Numbered from the stretch's first letter, positions 1-8,370 are shown. The stretch: 64,000 nt of DNA from Clostridiaceae bacterium BL-3 (GCA_902809985.1 CADDXC010000001.1:1612001-1676000); one strand, 5' to 3'. A program made the numbers and translations. The notes: generated from the letters alone by a model not told the origin.

Positions 1-32
1 CTCTCTCTTAAATCGTTTACCTTATCATCCAT
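1..32 (-). CDS. Possible 5' end of a gene leaving the window
   Basis: A minus-strand frame opens at an ATG at 32 (a GTG lies directly before it at 35) and runs off the left edge, reading about ten residues that begin MDDKVNDLRE. A purine-rich AAAGGCGG lies about 15 bases upstream, slightly far for a ribosome binding site. Too little is visible to name a family, and it could be chance. Confidence 0.25.
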   Translation of the reverse strand, partial: MDDKVNDLRE

Positions 33-188
33 CACGTAAATTTCAAACCGCCTTTCTTATAAATAACAAATTAAAGTTTATAATTCAAAACACTTTTAAA
101 TTATAGCATAAAAATCCTCTATTGTAGACTATAGTATGCTGATAATTTGCAACATTTTTTTTAAAATTAAATTCAAGAGGTGGTTTAT

Positions 189-419
189 GTGACATTAGAA
201 AATGCACTTGCTGTAACTTTAAAAAACCGCAGAATAAAATGTGGATTATCGCAGGAAGATCTTGCTCATAAATGTAATATTGATAGGACTTATATAAGCA
301 TGATAGAGTGTCAGAAACGAAATCCTACTTTAAATATCATTTTTAAAATCTGCAAAAGTTTAGATATAAAGGCCAGCGATTTTATTTTAAATATTGAGAA
401 AGCAATGGAAGACAGCTAA
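189..419 (+). CDS. Small XRE-family helix-turn-helix regulator
   Basis: The 76-residue protein is almost entirely one Cro/C1-type HTH domain (about residues 10-70). The recognition region reads GLSQEDLAHKCNIDRTYIS, followed by the typical IECQKRNPTL segment. I chose the GTG at 189 because AGAGGTGG sits 5 bases upstream; a GTG at 180 would overlap that site. There is no extra sensor domain, so this is a minimal DNA-binding repressor or activator. Its target is unknown: the only close neighbour is the convergent spore protein gene. It resembles SinR/plasmid-type small regulators, but nothing indicates a specific role. Confidence 0.8.
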   Translation: MTLENALAVTLKNRRIKCGLSQEDLAHKCNIDRTYISMIECQKRNPTLNIIFKICKSLDIKASDFILNIEKAMEDS

Positions 420-479
420 AAAGCTAAAATTGTTTTCCGGCTAACTTAATTCACATTTATAAATAAATTGAATGGAGTT

Positions 480-512
480 AAAAAATCCCATCCTTTTCGG
501 ACGGGGTTTTTG
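480..512. terminator. Bidirectional intrinsic terminator
   Basis: A short GC-rich stem (ATCCCATCC pairing with GGACGGGGT around a TTTTC loop) is flanked by A5 on the left and T5 on the right. It lies between the converging ends of the HTH gene (419) and the spore protein gene (516), so it probably serves both. Confidence 0.75.
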
Positions 513-515
513 ATA

Positions 516-695
516 TTACTTTAATTTTTTTTCATATTTTTCAACCATTTTTTTAACCATCTGACCACCTACTGAAAAATTATTTACTGCGTTAGGATCT
601 CTGTTCTTTTCAGCAAGCTCCCTGGCCGCTTCTATTTTTAATCTCTCCATGCCAATTCTAGCTTCGGGAACCAATATCTTATTTCTTCTGGACAT
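516..695 (-). CDS. Alpha/beta-type small acid-soluble spore protein
   Basis: The 59-residue product starts MSRRNKILVPEAR and ends with the family hallmark GGQMVKKMVEKYEKKL. Such proteins coat and protect DNA in the dormant spore and are degraded by the GPR protease at germination. A GPR-type site would be expected near EARIGMERLKIE. The start at 695 has GGAGATGATA just upstream; the longer frame to 734 lacks one. The central part (AARELAEKNRDPNAVNN) departs from the classic SspA/B consensus, so this is a divergent member. A sigma-G promoter is expected but I could not place one confidently. Confidence 0.85.
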   Translation of the reverse strand: MSRRNKILVPEARIGMERLKIEAARELAEKNRDPNAVNNFSVGGQMVKKMVEKYEKKLK

Positions 696-758
696 AAAAT
701 TATCATCTCCTCTACAATAGTTTGTACATTTCAATGAAATATATAATAGAAATTTACC

Positions 759-1928
759 CTAGTTCAACTTGTTTTTAGAATAAAATTTTAGGGCTTTTCC
801 TATAAATTTTGATGCACCGCTTCCATATCTTTTATCTGTTGCTTTTATAAATTCAGGACTTGATAAATAAAAATCTGCCATATACCCAAAATAATTTTCT
901 CCTTCATCTACTTTCAAAGCTTCATTTATTTGCCTGGTTTCATTTGCTATTTCAAAAACAATTTGTTGAATCTCTCTTGAAAAAGGATCTCTACTTAAAT
1001 CAGATACAAGCTTTTTATATAATGTATCTATTTTAGGCAAATTATTTTCAGAATAAATTTTCAAAGCTTTTCCTATAAATTTAGACGCACCGCTTCCATA
1101 TTTCTTATCAACTTCTTCTATCCATTTAGGAAATACCAAATAAATTTGCACCATACTGTGCCAGTAATAATCTCCCATATCAGCTTTAAAAACTTCATAA
1201 TCCTTTTTAACTGTATTAGTTATTTCTTCAGCAATCCGTTGAATTTCCCACGAAGAAGGATCTTTACTTAAATCAGATACAAGTTTTTTATATAGTTCTT
1301 TTAATTTAGGATTCCCGTCATAAAGACAATCTTTCTTAAACTCATCAATCTGTTCTGCTTTAGTTAAAGCATCACTATTTAAATTTTTCTTTAAAGCTTC
1401 AGTGAATTTTTTTATACTTCCATACTGCTTTATAGCGTCTTTAGCAATTTCACTTTCCTTAGTTTTAACTTTTTCAATAAATTCATCAAATTTATCTATG
1501 CTTCCCCACTGCCTAATTACTTTAGTCTTATTTTCTGTTTTAAATTCTTCTAACACATTATAATATTCGGTCATATCAAATTCCTTAAAACTCATCGTGC
1601 TTTCTCCCTTCAACGTTTTATTTATAAGTCCAATTAATTCGTTTAATCTATTGCGTTTCAAAACAAGCAGTTTTTTCTGATTTTTTAGTGCCTCCATTTT
1701 ATCAAAGCTTGGTTCTGTCATGATTTTTTTTACTTCCTTTAAAGGTAATTCAAGCTCCTTAAAAAATAAGATCTGCTGTAAAGCTTCAAGAGCCCTGTCA
1801 TCATAAAGCCTGTAACCTGCCTCTGTAATTTTACTTGGTTTTAACAATCCTATCTCATCATAGTAATGCAGTGCGCGCACACTTATTCCCGTCAAATCTG
1901 AAACCTGTTTTACTGTTCTCATTTCCAC
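759..1928 (-). CDS. MerR-family regulator with duplicated TipAS-like domain
   Basis: Residues 1-70 are a MerR winged helix (TVKQVSDLTGISVRALHYYDE, then GYRLYDD), followed by the dimerising coiled coil (about 75-108). The C-terminal part resembles the TipAS/AlbA ligand-binding fold, which in TipAL-type regulators binds antibiotics. Members usually have about 250 residues; this one has 389. The excess comes from a tandem repeat: LYKKLVSDLS begins at 212 and again at 303, and YGSGASKFIGKAL appears at 277 and 368, a period of 91 residues. The gene stands alone behind a MerR-type promoter, so autoregulation is likely. The ligand is unknown. Confidence 0.85.
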   Translation of the reverse strand: MEMRTVKQVSDLTGISVRALHYYDEIGLLKPSKITEAGYRLYDDRALEALQQILFFKELELPLKEVKKIMTEPSFDKMEALKNQKKLLVLKRNRLNELIGLINKTLKGESTMSFKEFDMTEYYNVLEEFKTENKTKVIRQWGSIDKFDEFIEKVKTKESEIAKDAIKQYGSIKKFTEALKKNLNSDALTKAEQIDEFKKDCLYDGNPKLKELYKKLVSDLSKDPSSWEIQRIAEEITNTVKKDYEVFKADMGDYYWHSMVQIYLVFPKWIEEVDKKYGSGASKFIGKALKIYSENNLPKIDTLYKKLVSDLSRDPFSREIQQIVFEIANETRQINEALKVDEGENYFGYMADFYLSSPEFIKATDKRYGSGASKFIGKALKFYSKNKLN

Positions 1929-2021
1929 ACCTCAAAATCTGATTTTAGAACTATCACTATTGTCTAATACTCTGCCGGCTGTAATCTCTGTTGATATAAA
2001 TAATCTCTACATATATATTGC

Positions 2022-2045
2022 ACTATGACGCGGAGTCAGAGTCAA
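2022..2045 (-). promoter_or_regulatory. MerR-type promoter/operator of the TipAS regulator
   Basis: On the minus strand a -35 TTGACT (plus 2040-2045) is followed by an inverted repeat, ACTCTGAC-N5-GTCATAGT, with 7 of 8 arm positions matching (plus 2022-2042). The -10 (CAATAT or AATATA) would lie at an overlong spacing of 19-20 bp. A dyad inside an overlong spacer is the hallmark of MerR-activated promoters. It sits about 95 bases upstream of the regulator gene. Confidence 0.65.
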
Positions 2046-2099
2046 TACTTTTTGAAAAAATTCAATTTTAAAAGGTTCTGACTTATTTTCAATATTTAT

Positions 2100-2128
2100 T
2101 TGCATTATCAATCATATTGTAGTATAAT
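2100..2128 (+). promoter_or_regulatory. Sigma-A promoter of the SAM-I leader and DUF2325 gene
   Basis: TTGCAT (2100-2105), a 17-base spacer and a perfect TATAAT (2123-2128) place transcription start near 2135, about 20 bases before the riboswitch. Confidence 0.75.
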
Positions 2129-2153
2129 AAAGCTCATATAACTTAATAAGGTT

Positions 2154-2279
2154 CTCTTATCAAGAGCGGTGGAGGGACTGGCCCTTTGAAACCCGACAAC
2201 CGGCATCAATTTTTAGATGTATCGGTGTCAATTCCTGCAAAGTGAATTAAACTGTTTTAAGTCACTTTGAAAGATAAGA
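2154..2279 (+). promoter_or_regulatory. SAM-I (S-box) riboswitch
   Basis: The canonical S-box core is present in order: CTTATCAAGAG, the GGAGGGACTGGCCC block, GAAACCCGACAACCGG, the GGTGTCAATTCCTGC block, and GAAAGATAAG closing P1. The P4-type stem (AAAGTGAATTAAAC...CACTTTGAAAG) is intact. SAM-I riboswitches terminate transcription when S-adenosylmethionine is abundant, so the downstream gene is expected to be on under sulfur or methionine limitation. Confidence 0.93.
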
Positions 2280-2306
2280 AAAATACTAATTCTATAACCT
2301 GCTATC

Positions 2307-2346
2307 AAAAGCTATTTTTCTTATAAAAGGAAAATAGCTTTTTTAT
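2307..2346 (+). terminator. Riboswitch expression-platform terminator
   Basis: AAAAGCTATTTT pairs with AAAATAGCTTTT around a 12-base loop and is followed by T6. It lies between the SAM-I aptamer and the DUF2325 start, the usual S-box arrangement. Confidence 0.85.
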
Positions 2347-2376
2347 ATTACAAAATAAAAATTGGAGGTATGTCTG

Positions 2377-2667
2377 ATGGGGATTTTAGTGGTAGGCGGA
2401 GACAGAATTGAAAAAATAAAAAACAAATTGAGGGAAAACGGATTTAATAAAATAGTACATGTTACGGGGAGAAAAAAAGGAGACAGAAAAATAAAAATTC
2501 CATCAAATACGGATATAGTTGTGGTTCTTATAGACTACATAGGGCATAATATGGCTGAAATAGTAAAACAACAATCAAAACGAAATAATATCACAGTAAT
2601 GTTCTGCAAACATTCCTGGTCCAGCATAAACAAGAACATAAATACTTACATGAAAAAGACATCATAG
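2377..2667 (+). CDS. DUF2325-family protein under SAM-I control
   Basis: The 96-residue soluble protein opens with a Rossmann-like strand and glycine pair (MGILVVGGD) and ends with VMFCKHSWSSINKNI, both typical of DUF2325. The ATG at 2377 is preceded by TTGGAGGT at good spacing; the longer frame from 2362 starts inside that site. No enzymatic function is established for the family to my knowledge. The only regulatory clue is the SAM-I riboswitch directly upstream, which puts it in the sulfur/methionine response together with the nitrogenase-like operon at 9.8-16.9 kb. It is a single-gene unit: the next gene is on the other strand. Confidence 0.75.
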   Translation: MGILVVGGDRIEKIKNKLRENGFNKIVHVTGRKKGDRKIKIPSNTDIVVVLIDYIGHNMAEIVKQQSKRNNITVMFCKHSWSSINKNINTYMKKTS

Positions 2668-2696
2668 CAATAACTATTCCGAAATATTTGTTTCTT

Positions 2697-3272
2697 TCAC
2701 CATTTATCTATCTGGCCACAATCTACATTCTCTCCGTAAGCCACCATGGGGCCACCCCTGATAATAGACAAACTGACAACCTGATAGAGCAGAATTCCAT
2801 CTGCTTCAGCAACACATATTTCCAGTACATTTCCAAAATAATCCTTAATCCAGCCTAATATTTCTCCTTTTTTCAAGGTATCTCCTGCCCTTTTTGTCGG
2901 ATACCAGCATCCCGTGTGTGATGCATTTTTGTAAATTACATTTTCTACATCTACAGGTTTATAGATTTTCCCAGAGATCTTTCCCTCCAGAATTTTAAGA
3001 TAACGCAGCACATTTCTAACATCTTCTTTTCCCAATTCCACTTCTTCTTTTGACCAGACACCTGTACATCCTCTCTCAATCAAAATACTCGGAATACCAC
3101 AGGAGCCTGCATAATTATAGGAACCCCCGCTGCCATGTGGAGAACGTACCAAACAGGGAACATCCACCACTTCTGCCATAGCCTTTGATTTTTCAACAAC
3201 TTCCGCTGCAGCTGCTCCCACATAATATACATAAGGCATTAACTCTTCATAATATGTACGCAGCCTATACAT
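2697..3272 (-). CDS. N-terminally truncated M14 (AstE/AspA-type) hydrolase
   Basis: The 191 residues match the C-terminal half of succinylglutamate desuccinylase/aspartoacylase-type zinc hydrolases, including a GIPSILIERG segment that corresponds to the catalytic-Glu strand and a C-terminal beta domain (GWIKDYFGNVLE). Family members usually have 300 or more residues. The N-terminal zinc ligands (GxHGxE and the following His) are absent. The ATG overlaps the stop of the preceding ATPase gene by one base (TAATG), so it is translationally coupled as the last gene of the transporter operon. It may be a remnant after an in-operon deletion, or a non-hydrolytic accessory protein. Confidence 0.6.
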   Translation of the reverse strand: MYRLRTYYEELMPYVYYVGAAAAEVVEKSKAMAEVVDVPCLVRSPHGSGGSYNYAGSCGIPSILIERGCTGVWSKEEVELGKEDVRNVLRYLKILEGKISGKIYKPVDVENVIYKNASHTGCWYPTKRAGDTLKKGEILGWIKDYFGNVLEICVAEADGILLYQVVSLSIIRGGPMVAYGENVDCGQIDKW

Positions 3273-4240
3273 TATTTATCAAATAAGTGACAAGCCACTA
3301 AATGACTTTTTCCTATTACTTTTAATTCAGGCTTTTCTTTCAAACATACATCACTGCATCTTTCACACCTGGAGCTGAAACTGCATCCTGGAGGTAGACA
3401 ATAAGGACTTGGCGGCTCACCTTTAATTATTTCTATTCTGCTGTTATCAGCTTTTTTAACAGACAGCACGGAGGACAGCAGGGCTCTTGTATAAGGATGG
3501 CATGAACTTGAAGTGAGTTTGCAGCTGTCAATGATTTCAACAATTTCTCCAAGATACATAACCACAACCCTGTGACTTATATTTTTCACCACCGCCAGAT
3601 CATGACAGATAAAAATATAGGACAATTTTTCTTTCCTCTGCAGATTCACAAGGAGAGAAAGAACCTGATTTTGTACGGAAACATCCAGAGCTGAAGTGAC
3701 TTCATCACATACTATAATTTCAGGTTTTAAGGATACCGCCCTTGCTATTGCCACTCTCTGCCGCTGTCCTCCGCTCAGCTGATGGGGATATCTATCTGCA
3801 AAATTTTCACTCATGCCAACTGCTTCAAGAAGCTCTGCCGCTTTTTTACGGACACTGTGCTTATCTATGAGTTTAAAATTCAAAAGAGGCTCAGCTATAG
3901 TTTCCCGGACCCTCATCCTGGGATTGAAGGTTTCAGAGATATCTTGAAATATCATCTGAATTTTCCTCCTGTTCTGCCTCAATTTTTCTCCTCTTAAATT
4001 GGTAATATCCTGATTTCTGAAAATAATTTTTCCGGAAGTAGATTCTTCAAGATGAACTATCATATCTGCCAGGGTGCTTTTACCGCAGCCGCTTTCTCCA
4101 ACCAGTCCCAGGCACTCTCCCTTATACAATTTCAGACTCACATCATTCACTGCAGTCAGCCTTCTTTTATCCTCCATTTGAAATTGTTTTGTAAGATTTT
4201 CAATCTCCAGTATAGGCTGCTTCTTTTCCTCCAAAATCAC
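3272..4240 (-). CDS. Nickel/peptide-class ABC transporter ATPase (NikE/DppF type)
   Basis: Walker A is GESGCGKST, the signature is LSGGQRQRVAIARA and Walker B is IIVCDEVTSALD. The C-terminal extension with clustered cysteines (CSFSSRCERCSDVC) is the oligopeptide/nickel-family tail. It pairs with the ATPase encoded just upstream to power the two permeases of this operon. The frame opens at GTG 4240, 41 bases inside the previous gene. A TTG at 4234 has a better-spaced GGAGGG, so the exact start is uncertain. The C-terminus appears complete. Confidence 0.88.
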   Translation of the reverse strand: MILEEKKQPILEIENLTKQFQMEDKRRLTAVNDVSLKLYKGECLGLVGESGCGKSTLADMIVHLEESTSGKIIFRNQDITNLRGEKLRQNRRKIQMIFQDISETFNPRMRVRETIAEPLLNFKLIDKHSVRKKAAELLEAVGMSENFADRYPHQLSGGQRQRVAIARAVSLKPEIIVCDEVTSALDVSVQNQVLSLLVNLQRKEKLSYIFICHDLAVVKNISHRVVVMYLGEIVEIIDSCKLTSSSCHPYTRALLSSVLSVKKADNSRIEIIKGEPPSPYCLPPGCSFSSRCERCSDVCLKEKPELKVIGKSHLVACHLFDK

Positions 4241-5027
4241 ATCCCTCCAATTCAGGTACCGCCGATAACAATTCCATAGTATACTTGTTCCTGGGATTAT
4301 TTATCACCTGATCCTTAGTTCCCCACTCCACCAGCCTTCCTTCCTTCATTACTCCTATTTTATCGCACATATAGGCTGCCACTCCCAGGTTATGGGTAAC
4401 CAGCACTATGCTTGTATTAAAATTCTTTCTGAGTTCAGCCATCTGCTTCACAACCTGGGCCTGAACAGTTACATCCAAAGCGCTGGTAGGTTCATCTGCC
4501 AGAAGAAGTTCAGGTTTCATAACCATGGCCATGGCTATGGCAACCCTCTGTTTCATACCGCCGCTCAGCTGAAAGGGATATGAATTCATTACAGCAGCTG
4601 CATCTGCCATGTCTATTTTTTTTATCATGAAACCAGCTTTATCAAAAGCCTCTTTTTTTGAAATATGAAAATGACTCCTTATAGTTTCTACAAATTGATT
4701 CCCTACTTTTTTTACAGGAGTCAAAAATCCGCCTGAATCCTGAAATATCACTGCCATCCTGTTTCCCCGTATTTCTCTCCATTTTCTTTCAGAATAATTG
4801 AGAATATCTTCATTTTCAAAAATTATATTTCCCGAGGAAACAGCTGCTCCTGCAGGCAAAAGTCCAAGTACAGCCCTTATAATCGTGGATTTTCCACTGC
4901 CGCTTTCACCTACAATCCCAACTATTTCTTTATTTTTAACTGTCATGCTTAAATTTTCCACCACAGGTGCCTGTTCTCCGTATTTTATAGATATATTTTT
5001 TATATCCAGTACACTTTTAGCTATCAT
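4200..5027 (-). CDS. Nickel/peptide-class ABC transporter ATPase (NikD/DppD type)
   Basis: At 275 residues it has Walker A GESGSGKST (near residue 41), signature LSGGMKQRVAIAMA and Walker B LLLADEPTSALD, followed by the switch His in LVTHNLG. It lacks the long C-terminal tail of its partner, as NikD-type subunits often do. The start overlaps the stop of the binding-protein gene by 4 bases, indicating translational coupling. It forms the cytoplasmic ATPase pair with the product of 3272-4240. Confidence 0.88.
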   Translation of the reverse strand: MIAKSVLDIKNISIKYGEQAPVVENLSMTVKNKEIVGIVGESGSGKSTIIRAVLGLLPAGAAVSSGNIIFENEDILNYSERKWREIRGNRMAVIFQDSGGFLTPVKKVGNQFVETIRSHFHISKKEAFDKAGFMIKKIDMADAAAVMNSYPFQLSGGMKQRVAIAMAMVMKPELLLADEPTSALDVTVQAQVVKQMAELRKNFNTSIVLVTHNLGVAAYMCDKIGVMKEGRLVEWGTKDQVINNPRNKYTMELLSAVPELEGCDFGGKEAAYTGD

Positions 5028-6580
5028 TTTATATACACACTGCTGTTAAGCAGGTAATAATCAACAGGATATACAGTCAGCCCGCTCACGTTACTCTTAC
5101 TCACCAGATTAAGCATTGGCGTAACTAAAAATATATCGGAATTATCCTCCAGCAATTTTTTCTGTACATCTATGGCAATAGAATTTCTTTTTTGAGTATC
5201 TTTTTCATTTTTTAGCTTGTCAATAAGAGAATCAACTTCAGGATTACTGTATTTACCATAATTTTCACTTCCTCCAGTCTTGAAATACAATTCCAGAAAA
5301 GACTGCGGATCTCCCGATGTTGCAGTATTCACACTATACAAGCAGAGATCGAAGCTGCCGCTTTTAAGCACATTGGCCACTGATTCATAGGACTGCAGTT
5401 TAACAGCTATGCCGATTTCCTTAAGTTCAGACTGCATTGCCTGTGCGATTACCGGAAGCTCGGAACGGCTTGTATAAAATGCCAGATTCAATTGCAGCTT
5501 TTCACCGTTTTTTTCTCTTATGCCGTCTCCGTCAGTATCCGTATATCCAGCCTCGTTTAAAAGTTTGACTGCCCCTTCCTTGTCATATTTATATGACGTA
5601 AGATTGTTTTCTCCAAAGGGCAGGGATTTAGGGAAAGGTCCAACTGCAGCTTCAGCAGTGCCTTTTAAAACATCCTTGGCATAGGATTCTCTATTCACTC
5701 CCAGAGCTATGGCTTTGCGGACTGCAGGATCCTTCAAAAATTCATTGTTCAGATTTTCATAGGACATTATTATTCTCAGACTGGTAATCTTATCTGTATT
5801 GTATTTGGACTTGTCGGCAAATAAGGATATGTTGTCGCTTGAAATACTCTGTGCCGCATCAATTTCTCCTGACTGAAGCGCCATTGCCCGGGTATTGGCA
5901 TCTTTGATGTATTTGAAAGCTGCCCCGTCTATTTTGGCTTCATCTCCCCAATAGTTTTTGTTCTTTTCCACCACCACTTTTGAATCTGGAACATAGGATT
6001 TAACTTTAAAAGGTCCTGTACACACGGGAGCTTTGGTAAATGTATCCTTTGCGGCACTGGTATTTACTATTATGGCAACCGGATCTGCAATGTTTCCCAA
6101 AAATGCCTCATAGGGGGTTTTTGTTTTTATACTAACATATTGTCCATCTTCTGTTATAGAGTCTATAAGTAATATTGACTCTGCTCTTGGATTTAACTTC
6201 AGGGACCTTTCCAGAGAAGCCTTTACAGTTTTACCGTTGACAGGCGTACCATCTTGAAACTTAGCTCCATCTTTAATATGAAACTTCCAGGTTAAATCAT
6301 TCACTCTTTTCCATGAATCAGCAAGCAGTGGTTCTATTTTCATATTTTTATCAAGCTTCACCAGTGTCTCTCCTACACCATACATGGAAACAAACCATCC
6401 GTTGAATCCTTCTGCCGGATCCAGATTGCTGGGAAACTGATTTACTCCAAATACAATATTTTTTGATTGTCCATTGTCATTTTTTTCAGCAGTACTCTCA
6501 CTTTTACACCCTATAAAACCTGCACATAAAAAAATCATTGAAAGTATAACTGCTAGATATTTTTTTATTTTCATTTTCAC
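5024..6580 (-). CDS. NikA/DppA-type substrate-binding lipoprotein
   Basis: The 518-residue protein has a lipoprotein signal peptide ending FLCAGFIGC (lipid-modified Cys25). The family-5 binding fold (SBP_bac_5) follows, with DSWKRVNDLTWKFHIKDGAKF and the later DPAVRKAIALGVNRE segment. It is anchored outside the membrane and captures the substrate for the two permeases. NikA/CntA-type proteins bind nickel or metal-metallophore complexes, others bind peptides; the sequence alone does not decide. The methyltransferase gene at the head of the operon is a hint towards a small modified ligand such as a metallophore. Confidence 0.88.
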   Translation of the reverse strand: MKMKIKKYLAVILSMIFLCAGFIGCKSESTAEKNDNGQSKNIVFGVNQFPSNLDPAEGFNGWFVSMYGVGETLVKLDKNMKIEPLLADSWKRVNDLTWKFHIKDGAKFQDGTPVNGKTVKASLERSLKLNPRAESILLIDSITEDGQYVSIKTKTPYEAFLGNIADPVAIIVNTSAAKDTFTKAPVCTGPFKVKSYVPDSKVVVEKNKNYWGDEAKIDGAAFKYIKDANTRAMALQSGEIDAAQSISSDNISLFADKSKYNTDKITSLRIIMSYENLNNEFLKDPAVRKAIALGVNRESYAKDVLKGTAEAAVGPFPKSLPFGENNLTSYKYDKEGAVKLLNEAGYTDTDGDGIREKNGEKLQLNLAFYTSRSELPVIAQAMQSELKEIGIAVKLQSYESVANVLKSGSFDLCLYSVNTATSGDPQSFLELYFKTGGSENYGKYSNPEVDSLIDKLKNEKDTQKRNSIAIDVQKKLLEDNSDIFLVTPMLNLVSKSNVSGLTVYPVDYYLLNSSVYIK

Positions 6581-6596
6581 TAAGTCCTCCTCAATG

Positions 6597-7421
6597 TTAT
6601 TTTTTAGGATCCAGTATGTCTCTCATACTATCTCCCAGTAAATTAAATATCATGACGGTTATAAATATGGCAATACCCGGATATATCATAAGCTCTGGTG
6701 AGGTCTGCATATAATTTCTGCCTTCACTGAGCATATAACCCCACTCTGGAGTAGGCGGCTGCGGACCCAGTCCCAAAAATGACAGGGACGATATTTCAAG
6801 CATCATAGTGCCTATATCCATGGTGGCCATTACCACAAGAGATGGTATTATATTGGGCGCTACATATTTCAAGATCAGTTGATATTCTCTGGCACCCCCC
6901 ATTTTTGCCAATTTAACATACTCCTTTTCTTTTACAGCCATGACCAGGCTCCGGCTCACCCTGGCATATTTTACCCAATTTACTGCAATCAAAGCTATAA
7001 CTGTATTAATAGAACTAGGTCCAAGCACTCCTGCAATGGCAATGGCAAAAATAATTCCAGGAAAAGCGAGAAAAACATCGGAAAATCTCATTATAATATT
7101 ATCGGCCAGTCCTCCAAAATACCCCGCTGCTGTTCCCACCGCCGTGCCAACTATAAATACGGATACAACAAGGCTGAAAGTCATCTTCAGAGAATTCTGA
7201 CCTCCATAGAGCAGTCTCGAAAAAATACACCTGCCAAGATTATCAGTACCCAGTGGAAATCTGCCGCCGCTTTCCCGAAGGGAATTTGCCATATTCGTTT
7301 TAAAGGGATCATTAGGTGCCAGAAAAGGTGCTGTGACAGCTGCCGCAATCAAAGTCAATGCCAGTATGCAGAGAAATACAAACAATTTATTATCCTTTAA
7401 AAATGTTTCAAATCTCTTCAT
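6597..7421 (-). CDS. ABC transporter permease (NikC/DppC type)
   Basis: A 274-residue inner-membrane protein with an N-terminal transmembrane helix, the OppC-type N-terminal element (APNDPFKTNMANSL, then PLGTDNLGRCIFSRLLYG) and the permease EAA region (GAREYQLILKYVAPNI). It pairs with the NikB-type permease one base upstream (7423) to form the translocation pore. Confidence 0.88.
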   Translation of the reverse strand: MKRFETFLKDNKLFVFLCILALTLIAAAVTAPFLAPNDPFKTNMANSLRESGGRFPLGTDNLGRCIFSRLLYGGQNSLKMTFSLVVSVFIVGTAVGTAAGYFGGLADNIIMRFSDVFLAFPGIIFAIAIAGVLGPSSINTVIALIAVNWVKYARVSRSLVMAVKEKEYVKLAKMGGAREYQLILKYVAPNIIPSLVVMATMDIGTMMLEISSLSFLGLGPQPPTPEWGYMLSEGRNYMQTSPELMIYPGIAIFITVMIFNLLGDSMRDILDPKK

Positions 7422-7422
7422 A

Positions 7423-8370
7423 TCAAGCCCCCTTTTCCAATCGAATACGAGGATCTAAAATGTAGTATGAAATATCTACAGCAAGATTGACAAATACATA
7501 GAGCAATGTCATCCACACCACATATCCCTGTATCAGAGGATAATCTCTGGTAAATATACCCTCCACGGCAAGTTTCCCCACTCCTGGCCAGGAAAAAATA
7601 GTTTCAACTATAGCTGTTCCTCCAAGAAGTGATCCAAGAGACAAGCCCAGCAAAGTTATAATTGATAAAAGAGAGCACTTGAGTACATGTTTAAGCAATA
7701 TGCACCATTTACCAATTCCTCTCGACCTGGCGCCAACTACATAATTCTGGGATATTTCCTCGAGTATGGAGGCTCTCAGCTGCCTTGTATATTTTGATGC
7801 CATTGCAACAGTCAAAGTTGCCGAAGGCAGTATAATACTTGTCCATCCTGAGTCACCCATGACCGGTAAAATTTTTAACTTCAATGAAAATATATACATT
7901 AACAATAAACCAACCCAGAATCCAGGCATGGATATGCCAAAAAATGATACAGTTCTTATTACATAATCAGCCAGCTTGTTTTTATAAAGTGCAGATAAAA
8001 TGCCAAGCGGAAGTGCTATGAGCAGCATCAGAAAGATGGACACGACCGCAAGTTTAAAAGTAGCCGGAAGTGTTTCAAATATCAAATCCAGCACCGGTTT
8101 ATTGTACTTGTAGGAAATGCCAAAATCTCCTCTAATCACACCGGACAGCCAGCTAAAATACTGAAGCAGAAAAGGTCTGTCAAGTCCCAATTCACCCCTC
8201 ACTTTCTCTACAAGTTCCGGAGAAGGAGTTACCCCTGTAGCATTCAGCATAAGCACTGCAGGGTCACCCGGTGAAAAATATGTAAGAGCAAATGTTAAAA
8301 ATGTAATTCCAAATAGAACTGGAAACAAATACAACAATCTTTTAAATATGTATTTACGCATCCACCTCAC
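7423..8370 (-). CDS. ABC transporter permease (NikB/DppB type)
   Basis: The 315-residue protein begins MRWMRKYIFKRLLYLFPVLF, the characteristic first helix of DppB/NikB permeases, then TFALTYFSPGDPA. It carries the EAA-like cytoplasmic loop (GARSRGIGKWCILLKHVLK). It is followed with a single-base gap by the partner permease. A binding protein, two permeases and two ATPases make the operon a complete importer. Confidence 0.88.
   Translation of the reverse strand: MRWMRKYIFKRLLYLFPVLFGITFLTFALTYFSPGDPAVLMLNATGVTPSPELVEKVRGELGLDRPFLLQYFSWLSGVIRGDFGISYKYNKPVLDLIFETLPATFKLAVVSIFLMLLIALPLGILSALYKNKLADYVIRTVSFFGISMPGFWVGLLLMYIFSLKLKILPVMGDSGWTSIILPSATLTVAMASKYTRQLRASILEEISQNYVVGARSRGIGKWCILLKHVLKCSLLSIITLLGLSLGSLLGGTAIVETIFSWPGVGKLAVEGIFTRDYPLIQGYVVWMTLLYVFVNLAVDISYYILDPRIRLEKGA

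Noticed and set aside
6879-7400. A 173-residue plus-strand open frame
   Set aside because: It lies antisense over the NikC-type permease gene, has no ribosome site and an unnatural composition; it is a shadow of the real gene.
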